This document shows positions 8,760-17,737 of a stretch of DNA of 64,000 nt, piece after piece. This stretch comes from Dyella terrae (lineage in GTDB: Bacteria; Pseudomonadota; Gammaproteobacteria; Xanthomonadales; Rhodanobacteraceae). The stretch is taken from contig NZ_SIZZ01000002.1 in assembly GCF_004322705.1 (NCBI RefSeq), positions 1-64,000 of the forward strand. The letters run 5' to 3'. Made by a program: the position numbers and the translations under genes. The first letter of the stretch is position 1. The number at the start of each line of letters is the position of its first letter. The notes under the pieces are model-generated. The model had not been told where the DNA came from and made no database searches. It saw nothing but the letters and a program-made list of their open reading frames with translations.

Positions 8760-11612
8760 CTAGAATCCGCGCAAGTCATCCACGGGCATCGCGAGTCGGC
8801 TCTTTCCCGTGATCCGTTGCAGCGTCCGCGACACCACCTCGACGTTGTTGTCGAAACTGCCGTGGCTGGCGTTGATGGGGTTCTTGCCGTCGCTGGTCAT
8901 GGGCACCTTGTCGGTGTCGACGACCAGCGTGCGCTTGCCAAGGCCTGCTTCCTTCACGGTCTGGCGCCAGTTCGCCAGCGCTTCGCCGGTGCTCGCCGAA
9001 CCATCCCAGTTAGTGAAGGCCGGCTTGGTGGTGTTGTCCATGCCAAGGATGGGCGTGCGCACGTCCATCTCCAGTGCGTCGGACACCATGTACAGCAGCG
9101 ATTTGCGATAGATCTCCGCCACCTGGTCATCGCGCTCGTTCTTGTCCGACAGGATGTCCATGTAGGTGTTCTCCAGCAACGCGTCATGCGGTGCGAAGTG
9201 CTGATTGGCGAACTGCACCGTGCACGCGGGTGCGTAAAGGTGCAGCGACGTCGCCAGTTTCTCCAGCCCACGGAAGGCGAGCAGATCCAGCAGCCAGCCG
9301 AGGAAGATCGAGCCGGCCGAGTGACCGACCAGATGCACTTCGAGCTGGTCGCCCCAGGTCTTGTAGAGGTTCTGCAGCGCTGTCACCAGCAGATCGCCAC
9401 CACGCGTCGGCTGGCCCACCCATTGCGCGTTCTCCTTCATCTCGGTCCACACCGGCCGTGCGAAGGGGCGACCGATCGTGGATTCGATCAGGGCATCCGT
9501 CGCATCGGTAATGGCCTCGCGAATACCCGACGCCGGGCCACCCCGCCGGAACTTGTCGACGATGATGTCGCCAATGGATTCGAGCATGCCGGTTTTCCAG
9601 ATCATGAACAGCGGATAGCACCCGTTGCCCAGGAAATACGGCCCCATGGCGCGCGTGCGCGTGATGGCATCGTCTTCGCTGTTGAGTCCGCCGTGCGCGT
9701 AGATCACCAGTCGCTTCTTGTCGCCCGGTTGTGCGCGGAACCAGGCGTCCGGCAAGGTGCACGCCTGGTACTGCAGGCTTCGCGTCAGGGCGTCCTGCGG
9801 CAAATACCGATTGACGCGCGCGTCATTGCCCAGCACTACGCCATGCTCGTAAGCCGCCGTGACATCCCACCAGCGCGACTTGTCGATGCCGGCCCTCGCC
9901 ACGGCCTTGCGTCCTGCCGCATGCGCGCCGAACAACACGCCGGGCACGCCCATGGCGAATACCCACGCATCCATCGCATTAGCGAGCCAGTCGGCGTAAG
10001 TGAGGATCGCGAAGCCGCGCGCGCCCCAGTCCTGGCCCCAGGAGTTCTGCACCACGAAGCCATGCTCGTTGAAGCCGACCAGCGCAAAGGCATGGCCATC
10101 TGTGTGCGACGCCCGGCCGTCGAAAGCGATCTGCGGTACCGACGCGTGCCCCGTGACCCTGCGCACCGTCGCCACGTTCTGCCATCCCTCGTGGGTGTTG
10201 GCCGAGACATAGACCGCGCCCACTTCCTGGATCGCCGCCTGGATATCCGTGATGCTTTGCAGGTCGATGCGGTAGTACACGCCAAGCGTCGTACGCGTCG
10301 CGTTCTGGATGTAGCCGAATTTCGGCGGCTCGCTGTCGTTGGCGGTGTACGGCCAGTCGTCTTCCATGCAGACGCCGTTGTAGTACCAGCCTTTCAGTGC
10401 GCCACGACAGCTGGAACCTTCGTAGTTCTCGCCCGCGTACTCGTCATAGCGCCGCGCGAAGTTGTACAGCATGCGCGGGCTCACCGACGCCATCTTCTTG
10501 GGGCAGCCGCCGCGCACCCAGCGCAGGAAGTTGATGACGCAGGCAAGGCCAAAACCGGTGCACGCGCCTTCCTGCCCCTGGTCGAGTACGAGGCCCGCCG
10601 TGCAGTACCCGGTAAGGTGCAACTTTACTTTCTCATCTGTCGGCCACTCGAAGTTGAGGCTGGCCGGAGGCGGCATGTAAGCGCGGTCGCGCAAGTCCAC
10701 CGGATCCTTGCCCGCCGTGAACTGCCGCGCCGCGGTGGCCCCTGCGGTGGCAAAGGCCGCCTTGGCCGCCGCGCCACGCCGGCGCGTACCGCCGGCGCCC
10801 ACGCTGGCCTGCGGCCATACGGTGTCGGCGCGACGGAAGACATCGCGGAACTTGTCCAGGCCGTAGGAGCCGCCGTTGACGAGGCTGCGCGCCTTCGCAT
10901 AGTTGCCGGCTGCGAGCGCCTTGCGCATCGCGTCGGCGTGATCGGCAAGGAACACCGCCAGCAGGACGGCGGCCACCTCGGCCCCCAGCGCCAGGTCGGG
11001 GTTTGCTTCGATATCGATGCCGATCGTCGCGCTGTACGTGTGGTAGTTGTCGCGTCCCGTGAGCTGCACGAAACCGCGACCGCGGTAACGCGCCCCCTCG
11101 CCCAGCGCCTTGTTGCCCAGTCGCCCGTCATACGCGCTGAACGGCGCCATGCCGGGCTTGGTGTTGTACTTCGAGGGAAACTCCGGGATCGGCACGAAGC
11201 CTTCGGTCTCGGCGCGGATGGTGCCCATGGCCGCGACGATCATCGGGCGATCCGTGAGCTTCGCGCCGCATAGCGCCGCCGCCACATAGGGCAGGAAGCG
11301 TGCGATGTTGGACGGCTTCGTCTCCGGGAACAGCTGGCGCACGGCATCGACCGTGAGCGGCACGGATGGCGCGGGCAGGCTCACCAGGCCGAGCAGGCTC
11401 ATGCAGTACGGTCCGATCACGCCGTCGGCCTGGATGCCGACACCCGACTGCCAGCGCCGCGCCGCGGCATCGACGTCGGCGTCGAACAGATCACCGCCTT
11501 TGGCCAGGCCGGGAAAACTTTCCGCGACGGCACCGAGCTTGCCTGCCAATGCCTGGCGCAAGGCCGGCACCATCGCGTGTTGCATGTCCTTCATCAGAAT
11601 CGTCAAAGCCAT
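8760..11612 (-). CDS. multidomain protein: PG-binding + GH19-like + C1 papain-like protease + alpha/beta hydrolase
   Basis: This is a 950-residue protein with four apparent modules. Residues 40-75 resemble a peptidoglycan-binding repeat (DVDAAARRWQSGVGIQADGVIG). Residues 85-265 match GH19 chitinase/endolysin folds, with a candidate acid at E135 (IRAETEG) and the typical YRGRGFVQLTGRDNY. Residues 300-555 form a C1 papain-like protease: oxyanion Q345, nucleophile C351, H507 and N523 in VQNSWG, with correct Q-to-C spacing. Residues 630-935 form an alpha/beta hydrolase: YAHGG, GHSAGS with S765, and H917. There is no signal peptide. The start has a GAGGAGGGAG ribosome binding site. It is the last gene of an operon with a lipoprotein and a membrane protein. 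The architecture suggests an exported cell-wall-attacking effector (inference). Confidence 0.88.
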   Translation of the reverse strand: MALTILMKDMQHAMVPALRQALAGKLGAVAESFPGLAKGGDLFDADVDAAARRWQSGVGIQADGVIGPYCMSLLGLVSLPAPSVPLTVDAVRQLFPETKPSNIARFLPYVAAALCGAKLTDRPMIVAAMGTIRAETEGFVPIPEFPSKYNTKPGMAPFSAYDGRLGNKALGEGARYRGRGFVQLTGRDNYHTYSATIGIDIEANPDLALGAEVAAVLLAVFLADHADAMRKALAAGNYAKARSLVNGGSYGLDKFRDVFRRADTVWPQASVGAGGTRRRGAAAKAAFATAGATAARQFTAGKDPVDLRDRAYMPPPASLNFEWPTDEKVKLHLTGYCTAGLVLDQGQEGACTGFGLACVINFLRWVRGGCPKKMASVSPRMLYNFARRYDEYAGENYEGSSCRGALKGWYYNGVCMEDDWPYTANDSEPPKFGYIQNATRTTLGVYYRIDLQSITDIQAAIQEVGAVYVSANTHEGWQNVATVRRVTGHASVPQIAFDGRASHTDGHAFALVGFNEHGFVVQNSWGQDWGARGFAILTYADWLANAMDAWVFAMGVPGVLFGAHAAGRKAVARAGIDKSRWWDVTAAYEHGVVLGNDARVNRYLPQDALTRSLQYQACTLPDAWFRAQPGDKKRLVIYAHGGLNSEDDAITRTRAMGPYFLGNGCYPLFMIWKTGMLESIGDIIVDKFRRGGPASGIREAITDATDALIESTIGRPFARPVWTEMKENAQWVGQPTRGGDLLVTALQNLYKTWGDQLEVHLVGHSAGSIFLGWLLDLLAFRGLEKLATSLHLYAPACTVQFANQHFAPHDALLENTYMDILSDKNERDDQVAEIYRKSLLYMVSDALEMDVRTPILGMDNTTKPAFTNWDGSASTGEALANWRQTVKEAGLGKRTLVVDTDKVPMTSDGKNPINASHGSFDNNVEVVSRTLQRITGKSRLAMPVDDLRGF

Positions 11613-11640
11613 GACGCTCCCTCCTCACCCAAAACCGTGG

Positions 11641-12480
11641 CTAATGTGCGGCTTGCAGGTCCCACAGCGCCTGCGAGTCGTCCCAGAAAATCGCGTAACG
11701 CGCATTGCTCTTGATGCGGTAGTACACCGCCGGTTTGTTGCCGGTCTGCATCCAGAACAGGCACTCCATGTCCAGTTGATCCGCCGAAAGTCCGCCGCAG
11801 CCGAACTCGCGCGTGTCGTTGGCGTCGAGCGCCTGATTGGTCCACGCCTGGTCGGGCGACTTCATCGCGAAGCTGACACGCATCGCGCTATCGAGATTGG
11901 AAATGCCTACGTCACCGATCCGCAGGCTCATGGTGTGCTGCGTCCCGGGCGGCAGTGACATGGCGGCGGGTTCCCTGAACTTCGCGGCGAGCTGGGCGAA
12001 GTGCGTCGGTTGTGCGGCGGCGTGCTGGATCGCAGTGGTCGCCGAGAGGTGTGTCGCCGCAGTGGCGGTGGGATGGGCCACGTACGGCATGGCGGCGAAC
12101 TTGTTGGGCTTCTTTGCCGACGATGGCGTCCCTGGCGGCGCCTGCGCGGGTAACAAAGCGGCCTCGCCCGCGCCGGCCAGCTGCGCCTGGTCCGACGGCA
12201 TGCTTTGGTCCCGTGCGGGCGGTGGTGCGGGCGCTTCGTCGGGTGGTGGTGGTTGCGGTGCGGGCGGCGCTGTCGGTGCCGGTTCCGCCTGGGCCACCGT
12301 TGCCGCGGGGGCAACGGCGACGGGCAGGGGTGCCGGCGGCGGCGCCTTATCCGGCGCCGCTGCCGTGGCCGCTGCCACCGGCTCTGCCGGCGCCGGCGTC
12401 GCCTGCGTGGTCTCACCCGCATCCTGGTGCGAGCATGCCGCGATCCCAACCGCCATGACGACCAGCCATGCGTGTTTCAT
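11641..12480 (-). CDS. Pro/Ala-rich lipoprotein
   Basis: This encodes 279 residues starting MKHAWLVVMAVGIAACSHQD. The lipobox IAAC places a lipidated Cys at residue 16. The next 80 residues are a Pro/Ala linker like those that span the periplasm or peptidoglycan. The C-terminal 120 residues form a compact domain with conserved-looking Cys and Trp (FGCGGLSADQLDMECLFW). The ATG overlaps the stop of the membrane-protein gene upstream (ATGA), and the multidomain gene starts 28 bases downstream. It could anchor, chaperone or neutralise the multidomain product; none of these is demonstrated by sequence. Confidence 0.78.
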   Translation of the reverse strand: MKHAWLVVMAVGIAACSHQDAGETTQATPAPAEPVAAATAAAPDKAPPPAPLPVAVAPAATVAQAEPAPTAPPAPQPPPPDEAPAPPPARDQSMPSDQAQLAGAGEAALLPAQAPPGTPSSAKKPNKFAAMPYVAHPTATAATHLSATTAIQHAAAQPTHFAQLAAKFREPAAMSLPPGTQHTMSLRIGDVGISNLDSAMRVSFAMKSPDQAWTNQALDANDTREFGCGGLSADQLDMECLFWMQTGNKPAVYYRIKSNARYAIFWDDSQALWDLQAAH

Positions 12481-12989
12481 GAGGCTTCTCCTGTACCACT
12501 CGCCGCTGGCCCGGGTTCGGGGCTGGAGCGGCGCCCCAGCACGTAACCGGCGATCGTGCCGAACAAACCCAGGCCCGGTGCGATGGATTGCGCGTCGTAT
12601 CCGGCGGAAATCAGGAACAGCGTGCCGGTGACGATCAGGTTGATGCCGAGCAATTGCAGGATCTCGAACGAGCTGCGTCGCGGGGTGCGCAGCAACAGGT
12701 ACTGCACGATCAGCACCAGCGTCCCGAAGCACAGGATCACGATGGACAGAAACTGCTCGCGATCCGTGGTGAACGAGTGCTCGCGCCGTGCCTGGTCGCT
12801 CATGGCCTGCGGCGAACGTGGCGCGTTGGGCGTGGCAGCGGGTGCCGTGGCCGGCACGGTGGCGTCCGGCGGTGCAGCGTTCGCGGGTGCACTTTGCCCG
12901 TGCACTGCGCCGCCCGCCAGCAGGGCGGCGAAAACAAACACCAGGCCCATCAACATGCGTCGCACACGGGCTTGCACTGCATACGTCAT
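12477..12989 (-). CDS. membrane protein, first gene of the multidomain-effector operon
   Basis: This encodes 170 residues. The N-terminus has a signal peptide or anchor (MLMGLVFVFAALLAGGAVHG), then an Ala/Pro linker, a short charged region, and two membrane helices around residues 80-150 (SIVILCFGTLVLIVQYLLL and LQLLGINLIVTGTLFLISAG). A ribosome binding site GTGGAGG precedes the ATG at 12989; the frame stays open 43 codons more without support. Its stop overlaps the start of the lipoprotein gene, indicating translational coupling. The family is unknown to me. Confidence 0.7.
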   Translation of the reverse strand: MTYAVQARVRRMLMGLVFVFAALLAGGAVHGQSAPANAAPPDATVPATAPAATPNAPRSPQAMSDQARREHSFTTDREQFLSIVILCFGTLVLIVQYLLLRTPRRSSFEILQLLGINLIVTGTLFLISAGYDAQSIAPGLGLFGTIAGYVLGRRSSPEPGPAASGTGEAS

Positions 12990-13294
12990 GGCATGCCTCC
13001 ACCGCGCCGGTTCGTCACGCGCCACGCGCGTGCCGTCAGTCGTCGTCGTGGTTAAGGAGCCTCGGGCGGAGAAGTGTGGACGAGAAAGTCGCGCCAACGT
13101 CGCGTCCCACGACGTCATCCGCGATCATCCACACGGGCGTGCGCTCACCGGCGCCGGCCGATGCGCGTTGCTCCCATCAAGGACGCCCAACCCGCATGCG
13201 CATGCGCCCCCCGCACACCATGCGTCGAAAGAAAACGCACCGAAGTCTACGCCGGATGAAGGCGCGCACCATCCTACGAAAGCGGTAGGCCCGT

Positions 13295-15202
13295 TTACTT
13301 AGGCGGCGACCCACTCACGCCGGTATGCGCGTCCAGAAAACGCAGCATGCGCGTGTAGAAATCCAGGTTATCCCCATAGCTTGCCAGCCCATGGGCTTCG
13401 TAGTCATACGTGATCAGCTCGGTGGGGTGGCCCGCCGCGGTCAGGGCATCGCGCATCGCCGTCGCATGCAGAATCGGTGCACGCCCGTCATCCGCTCCAT
13501 GACCCAACAACACCGGCGCGGTGATCTGGCTGGCCAGCGCCAGCGGCGACACGCGAGCGAGTGCTGCGGGGTCATTGCCCACCATCAGGCGCAGATAGTT
13601 GATGCCCAGGTCGGTGCGATGCGTATCGCCCCAGCGATAAAGGCGATTGAGATCGTAGACGCCGGACAGGCCGATGGCGCAGCGATAAAGCGACGGCTCG
13701 CGCGCCACACCCATCAGCGCCGAATACGCGCCGTAGCTGGCGCCGAAAATGCAGATGCGTCCCGGGTCGGCCATGTGCTGGGCGATGGCCCAGCGCGTGG
13801 CATCCGTCACGTCGTCCTGCATGGTGGCGCCCCACTGGCGCATGCCCGCATCGACGAAGGCGCGGCCCGATCCCGACGAGCCGCGAAAATTGATGCGCAG
13901 CACCGCATAGCCGTGTTGTGCCAGCAACTGGGCGACCGGATCGAACGACCAGTCCGCACGCGCATAGAAGGGCCCACCATGGACCACCACCACCATCGGC
14001 GGCAGTACGCCCTCGGCCGTGTGCGGCAAGGTCACGAAGCCGTGCAGTGTCAGCCCGTCACGCGCCGTCAGCGTGATTGCTTGCGACGCCCGTTGTGCGT
14101 CCGGATCGATCCACGATGCGCTGTTGTAGAGCAACGTCGCCTTGGCGTGGCTTCGGTCAAACAGGTAGAACTTGCCCGGATCCCGGTCGCTGCTCACCTT
14201 GACCACCGCCAGCTCGCCATCACTCGTGGCGCTGACCACGGTGGTGAGGTCGTCGGGAAAAGCGGCCGACAGTGCGCGACGCCAGCGCGCTTCGTCGCTG
14301 TTTTCATCCCAGTAGCGTTCGACCGGCCGGCCCGGGCCAAACACCGCGCCAACGGGTTCCTTGCCATCGAGCGAGAACACGGCGGTCAGCGGGTCGCCGG
14401 CCGGGTCGCGCAGCAACTCGGTCTGCATGCCCGTGGCGAACTCGTAACGCACGATGCTGTTCGTGCCCTGGCGGTTCTCGCGAATCAGGTAGCCAAAGCG
14501 ATTGTCGCGGGACACGCCCATCGCATTGACGAACACGCCGCTTTGGTTGCTGTCATTGAGCAGCAGCCAGGTGTCCTTGGGGCGTACATAGAACTGCTGG
14601 GCGGCATCGTCCGCCACGCTAAGGGCGAAGCGGGGCTGCCCGGCGTGATCGAACGTCAGGTCGGCATTGCGGGCGGGCACGTCGGAAATGAACTCGCCAT
14701 TGCCCGACACGTGGCCCAGTGGCACGACGCGGACATCCAGCCGGCAGGGATCCATCTTCCATGACTTGCATCGGCGCACGATCAGGTGCTCGTCGTCGCC
14801 GTCAATGGTGCCCGCCACGTACCGGGGGAGTGCCACGGAATGCTTGTCGCCGATGGTGACGATGTACATCGTCGGCTGGGCCAGCGGCATGGGGTAAGGA
14901 CCGACCGTGCGCGATGCCGACACCAGGAGCTTATCGGGCCCCAGCCACGACATGCCGGCGATCAGGCCGCGCGAGGACGGCACAAAACGGGTGGCGAGCT
15001 GGCCGTCGCTGCGACGAATGACCTCGACCGTCGTGCCCTCACCTTGCCGGTGGGCGATGGCCAGGTACATGCCGTCGGGCGAGATGGTGACGTTCTCGTA
15101 CTCGACGGGGCGCAGCAGCGCCATCGTCGTGGCATCCGGCGCCGGTGCGGGTGCCGTCGAGCTCCCGGCCAACCACCACGCAAGCAGTACGCCACCGAAC
15201 AT
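13295..15202 (-). CDS. S9 family prolyl oligopeptidase-type serine peptidase (copy 1)
   Basis: This is a 635-residue protein with an N-terminal signal peptide or anchor (MFGGVLLAWWLAGSS), a beta-propeller region of about 370 residues, and a C-terminal alpha/beta hydrolase domain. The nucleophile lies in FGASYGAYSALMG, the Asp in HGADDGRAP and the His in YEAHGL. Such enzymes cleave short peptides, often after Pro, in the periplasm. GGAAGGTG lies just before the ATG at 15202. It is a full-length paralog of the gene at 18982-20892, sharing the GGPFYAR/VRDNW, AVLRVNFRGS and MQDDVTDATR segments. Confidence 0.92.
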   Translation of the reverse strand: MFGGVLLAWWLAGSSTAPAPAPDATTMALLRPVEYENVTISPDGMYLAIAHRQGEGTTVEVIRRSDGQLATRFVPSSRGLIAGMSWLGPDKLLVSASRTVGPYPMPLAQPTMYIVTIGDKHSVALPRYVAGTIDGDDEHLIVRRCKSWKMDPCRLDVRVVPLGHVSGNGEFISDVPARNADLTFDHAGQPRFALSVADDAAQQFYVRPKDTWLLLNDSNQSGVFVNAMGVSRDNRFGYLIRENRQGTNSIVRYEFATGMQTELLRDPAGDPLTAVFSLDGKEPVGAVFGPGRPVERYWDENSDEARWRRALSAAFPDDLTTVVSATSDGELAVVKVSSDRDPGKFYLFDRSHAKATLLYNSASWIDPDAQRASQAITLTARDGLTLHGFVTLPHTAEGVLPPMVVVVHGGPFYARADWSFDPVAQLLAQHGYAVLRINFRGSSGSGRAFVDAGMRQWGATMQDDVTDATRWAIAQHMADPGRICIFGASYGAYSALMGVAREPSLYRCAIGLSGVYDLNRLYRWGDTHRTDLGINYLRLMVGNDPAALARVSPLALASQITAPVLLGHGADDGRAPILHATAMRDALTAAGHPTELITYDYEAHGLASYGDNLDFYTRMLRFLDAHTGVSGSPPK

Positions 15203-15366
15203 GCGTCACCTTCCATGAGACCGCCATCGTTCCGATTGTGGACCGTTCGCCGACGGGTGCAAGAGGCGAGGGCGGGTGGGTGGCCATCACACCTAATGGG
15301 GATTGCATGTTGCGTCGCTTGCGTGCCTCATGGCCGCAACTTCACGCACGCGCCCGCAGGAAATTC

Positions 15367-16293
15367 ATGTCCGCTCCCATCAAGGCACAGCCCGTCACCG
15401 CCCAGCTCACCCATTCGGCCATCTTCCTCGTGGTGGTGCTCAAGCCCGGCGTGGACGATGTCAGCGCCGTGCGCGACCTGGGTGCCGATCTGGCAGGTCT
15501 GGTGCGTGCCATCAGCTTCCGGCATCCGGACCGTCGCCTGTCCTGCGTGATGGGTTTCGGCTCCGGCGCGTGGGATCGCCTCTATGGCGCGCCGCGTCCG
15601 GCGGAGCTGCATCCGTTCAAGGAGATCAAGGGCGCGCATCATGCGCCCGCGACGCCGGGTGACCTGCTGTTCCACATCCGCGCAACGCACATGGACCTGT
15701 GCTTCGAACTGGCCGCACAGGTCATGGAACGGATCGGTGACGTCGCCACGGTGCAGGACGAAGTCCATGGTTTCAAATACTTCGACGAACGCGATCTGCT
15801 TGGCTTTGTCGACGGTACCGAAAACCCCGTCGACAGCGACGCCATCAAGGCTGCCATTGTCGGCGCGGAAGATCCCGCCTTCACCGGCGGCAGCTACGTG
15901 ATCGTGCAGAAGTACCTGCACAACCTCAAAGCCTGGAACGCCATCCCGGTCGAAACGCAGGAGCGCATCATCGGGCGCAAGAAACTCTCCGATGTCGAGT
16001 TCGCCGACGATGCGAAAGCGTCGTACGCGCACAACGTGCTGACCAACATCGAAGAGAACGGGGAAGAGCTCAAGATCGTCCGCGACAACATGCCCTTCGG
16101 CGACATCGGCAAGGGCGAGTTCGGCACGTACTTCATCGGCTACGCCTGCTCACCGGCGCGCATCGAGCGCATGCTCACGAACATGTTCGTCGGCCTGCCC
16201 GAGGGCAACTATGACCGACTGCTGGATTTCAGCACGGCCGTGACGGGCACGCTTTTCTTCGTGCCGCCCGTGGCCATGCTCGAAGGCGACTGA
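15367..16293 (+). CDS. DyP-type heme peroxidase
   Basis: This is a 308-residue dye-decolourising peroxidase, which uses heme and hydrogen peroxide to oxidise a range of substrates. The diagnostic GFVDGTENP, carrying the catalytic Asp of the GXXDG motif, is present near residue 155. The C-terminal RDNMPFGDIGKGEFGTYFIGYA segment, with its conserved Arg, is also present. There is no Tat signal, so it is the cytosolic YfeX/DypB-like type. The ATG at 15367 follows AGGAA at good distance; the longer upstream frame is not supported. Confidence 0.93.
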   Translation: MSAPIKAQPVTAQLTHSAIFLVVVLKPGVDDVSAVRDLGADLAGLVRAISFRHPDRRLSCVMGFGSGAWDRLYGAPRPAELHPFKEIKGAHHAPATPGDLLFHIRATHMDLCFELAAQVMERIGDVATVQDEVHGFKYFDERDLLGFVDGTENPVDSDAIKAAIVGAEDPAFTGGSYVIVQKYLHNLKAWNAIPVETQERIIGRKKLSDVEFADDAKASYAHNVLTNIEENGEELKIVRDNMPFGDIGKGEFGTYFIGYACSPARIERMLTNMFVGLPEGNYDRLLDFSTAVTGTLFFVPPVAMLEGD

Positions 16294-16322
16294 TCCACGT
16301 TCCGGAGTTGAACGCCGCCCGG

Positions 16323-16664
16323 TCAATACATGGCGATGTGCTTGTCCATGTCGAAACCGCATGACTTGCACGGCGTTTCCAGCTTCGGGTCGGACACCAG
16401 TCGACTGACATCGCGGTAACGCCCCAGGCATTTGGGGCAACGCGCCAGCAGCGACGGAAGCGCCGTCCCGATCAACACCACCGCCGCAATTACGCTCATT
16501 GCCATGCGCACCCCCGAGAGCTCGGGGAGCAACAGCGGCAGCCAGAACAGCGCGAGTGCAATCATGAACCCGAAGCCGGCCAGGTCGCGCTTGCGGCGCA
16601 TGCTGTGAAGCGTCGCGCGAAGTTGAGCGCGTTCGCGCCGCGCCTGAAGCTGTTCCTCTTCCAT
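16323..16664 (-). CDS. membrane protein with C-terminal zinc-ribbon
   Basis: This encodes 113 residues: a basic coiled N-terminus (MEEEQLQARRERAQLRATL), two membrane segments, and a C-terminal domain with two Cys pairs (CPKC and CKSC) about 27 residues apart, as in a small zinc ribbon. The ATG at 16664 has AGGGGGAAAG upstream. It lies downstream of, and codirectional with, another membrane protein gene. The function is unknown. Confidence 0.7.
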   Translation of the reverse strand: MEEEQLQARRERAQLRATLHSMRRKRDLAGFGFMIALALFWLPLLLPELSGVRMAMSVIAAVVLIGTALPSLLARCPKCLGRYRDVSRLVSDPKLETPCKSCGFDMDKHIAMY

Positions 16665-16706
16665 GGTCTTTCCCCCTGTGATTGGATCCATGAACGCGAC
16701 GGCGCA

Positions 16707-17210
16707 TCACACCCGTGGCGGCGCCGTCCCACCGTCGGGCTCGCGCACGCCCTTGCGTTTCAGAAATGCAGCCACCGCGTTCGCGTCGACCTCTTCGCCA
16801 ATGCCGTACAGCACCTCATCCAGATGGTGAACCTTGTAAACCATGACCTGGAACGGCTTGCCGTCAATCTCGACCGTGCCGACATAGCCCCAGGCGATAA
16901 ACAGGTAATTATGGTTTCCCAGTGGGCCAAGGATCGCGTCGGGTGTAAGCGACACCATGTTGTGAATGTTCCGATTGAGCCACATGACCGGATAAGCCCA
17001 TAACCAGCCAATCACCAGGGCGATCGCCGCCAGAGCCTCCCAGCCGAAGAGTGACGACGGCAGGATCTCGCAGACCAGCCACACGGCGGACACCACCGTC
17101 AGGATGGCCAACAGGCCCAGTCTTTGCCTAAGGGTCATGGCGCGGGCCTTGAGGCGTGTCACCGCCCGCGGTTCAGTCCAGCGGAGCCCTTGATCGGGAT
17201 GACCTTGCAT
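16707..17210 (-). CDS. membrane protein, unknown function
   Basis: This encodes 167 residues with two closely spaced membrane helices (LGLLAILTVVSAVWLVCEIL and LAAIALVIGWLWAYPVMWL) followed by a soluble C-terminal half. The start at 17210 is preferred because GAGGGAG precedes it at correct spacing; an ATG at 17138 just before the first helix is a second choice. It probably forms a transcription unit with the zinc-ribbon protein 42 bases downstream. Confidence 0.65.
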   Translation of the reverse strand: MQGHPDQGLRWTEPRAVTRLKARAMTLRQRLGLLAILTVVSAVWLVCEILPSSLFGWEALAAIALVIGWLWAYPVMWLNRNIHNMVSLTPDAILGPLGNHNYLFIAWGYVGTVEIDGKPFQVMVYKVHHLDEVLYGIGEEVDANAVAAFLKRKGVREPDGGTAPPRV

Positions 17211-17298
17211 GGAACTCCCTCATCGCGGCAGGGCGAGCGCCAGGCGATCGCGTGCCCCCATGCGCCATGCGGTGGCCATCCCACGCCGGCGCCCCCTT

Positions 17299-17304
17299 GT
17301 ATAA
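17299..17304 (+). promoter_or_regulatory. consensus -10 box of the DUF6165 gene
   Basis: A perfect TATAAT sits 29 bases before the start codon at 17333. The base at the expected -35 position is poorly conserved. This is one of very few consensus -10 elements in this GC-rich window, and its place in the short divergent gap supports it. Confidence 0.5.
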
Positions 17305-17332
17305 TTCTGCCCCCACGCCCACGGCCACCATC

Positions 17333-17737
17333 ATGTCCCAGAACGCCGCCTACGTCCTCACCCCGGTTTCCGTGGGCGAACTGGCCGACAAGCTGACCAT
17401 CCTGCAGATCAAGTCCGAGCGCATCGCCGAGCCGGCCAAGCTCGCCAACATCCGCACGGAAATCGCCAGCCTCGAGCCGCTGTGGCTGGACGTGCTAAAG
17501 ACCCATGCCGACCTCGATGCCCTTCGCGTCGAGCTGAAGGTGATCAACGAGCGCATGTGGGACGTGCAGGACGCCTTGCGGGCCAAGGAGTCGGCGCAGA
17601 CCTTCGACGCCCAATTCATCCAGCTGGCCCGCGACGTCGGCCGCCACAATGGCGACCGCATGCAGGTGAAGAACCAGATCAACCAGCGATCCGGCTCAAG
17701 CATCCAGGAAGTGAAGCAGTACCAGGTGGACGGTTAA
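17333..17737 (+). CDS. DUF6165 family protein
   Basis: This encodes 134 residues, largely helical and charged. It begins MSQNAAYVLTPVSVGELADK and continues LTILQIKSERI, the signature opening of the DUF6165 family (SVGEL-DK-TIL-IK-ERI). The family is often found near lipopolysaccharide or glycosyltransferase genes, but its function is not established and no such genes are near here. The start at 17333 is fixed by homology and by the TATAAT box. It overlaps the convergent SPFH gene by 4 bases. Confidence 0.85.
   Translation: MSQNAAYVLTPVSVGELADKLTILQIKSERIAEPAKLANIRTEIASLEPLWLDVLKTHADLDALRVELKVINERMWDVQDALRAKESAQTFDAQFIQLARDVGRHNGDRMQVKNQINQRSGSSIQEVKQYQVDG

Noticed and set aside
8817-11273. 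An 818-codon plus-strand frame opposite the multidomain gene
   Set aside because: It is a GC-driven shadow; the minus-strand frame carries four sets of active-site motifs.
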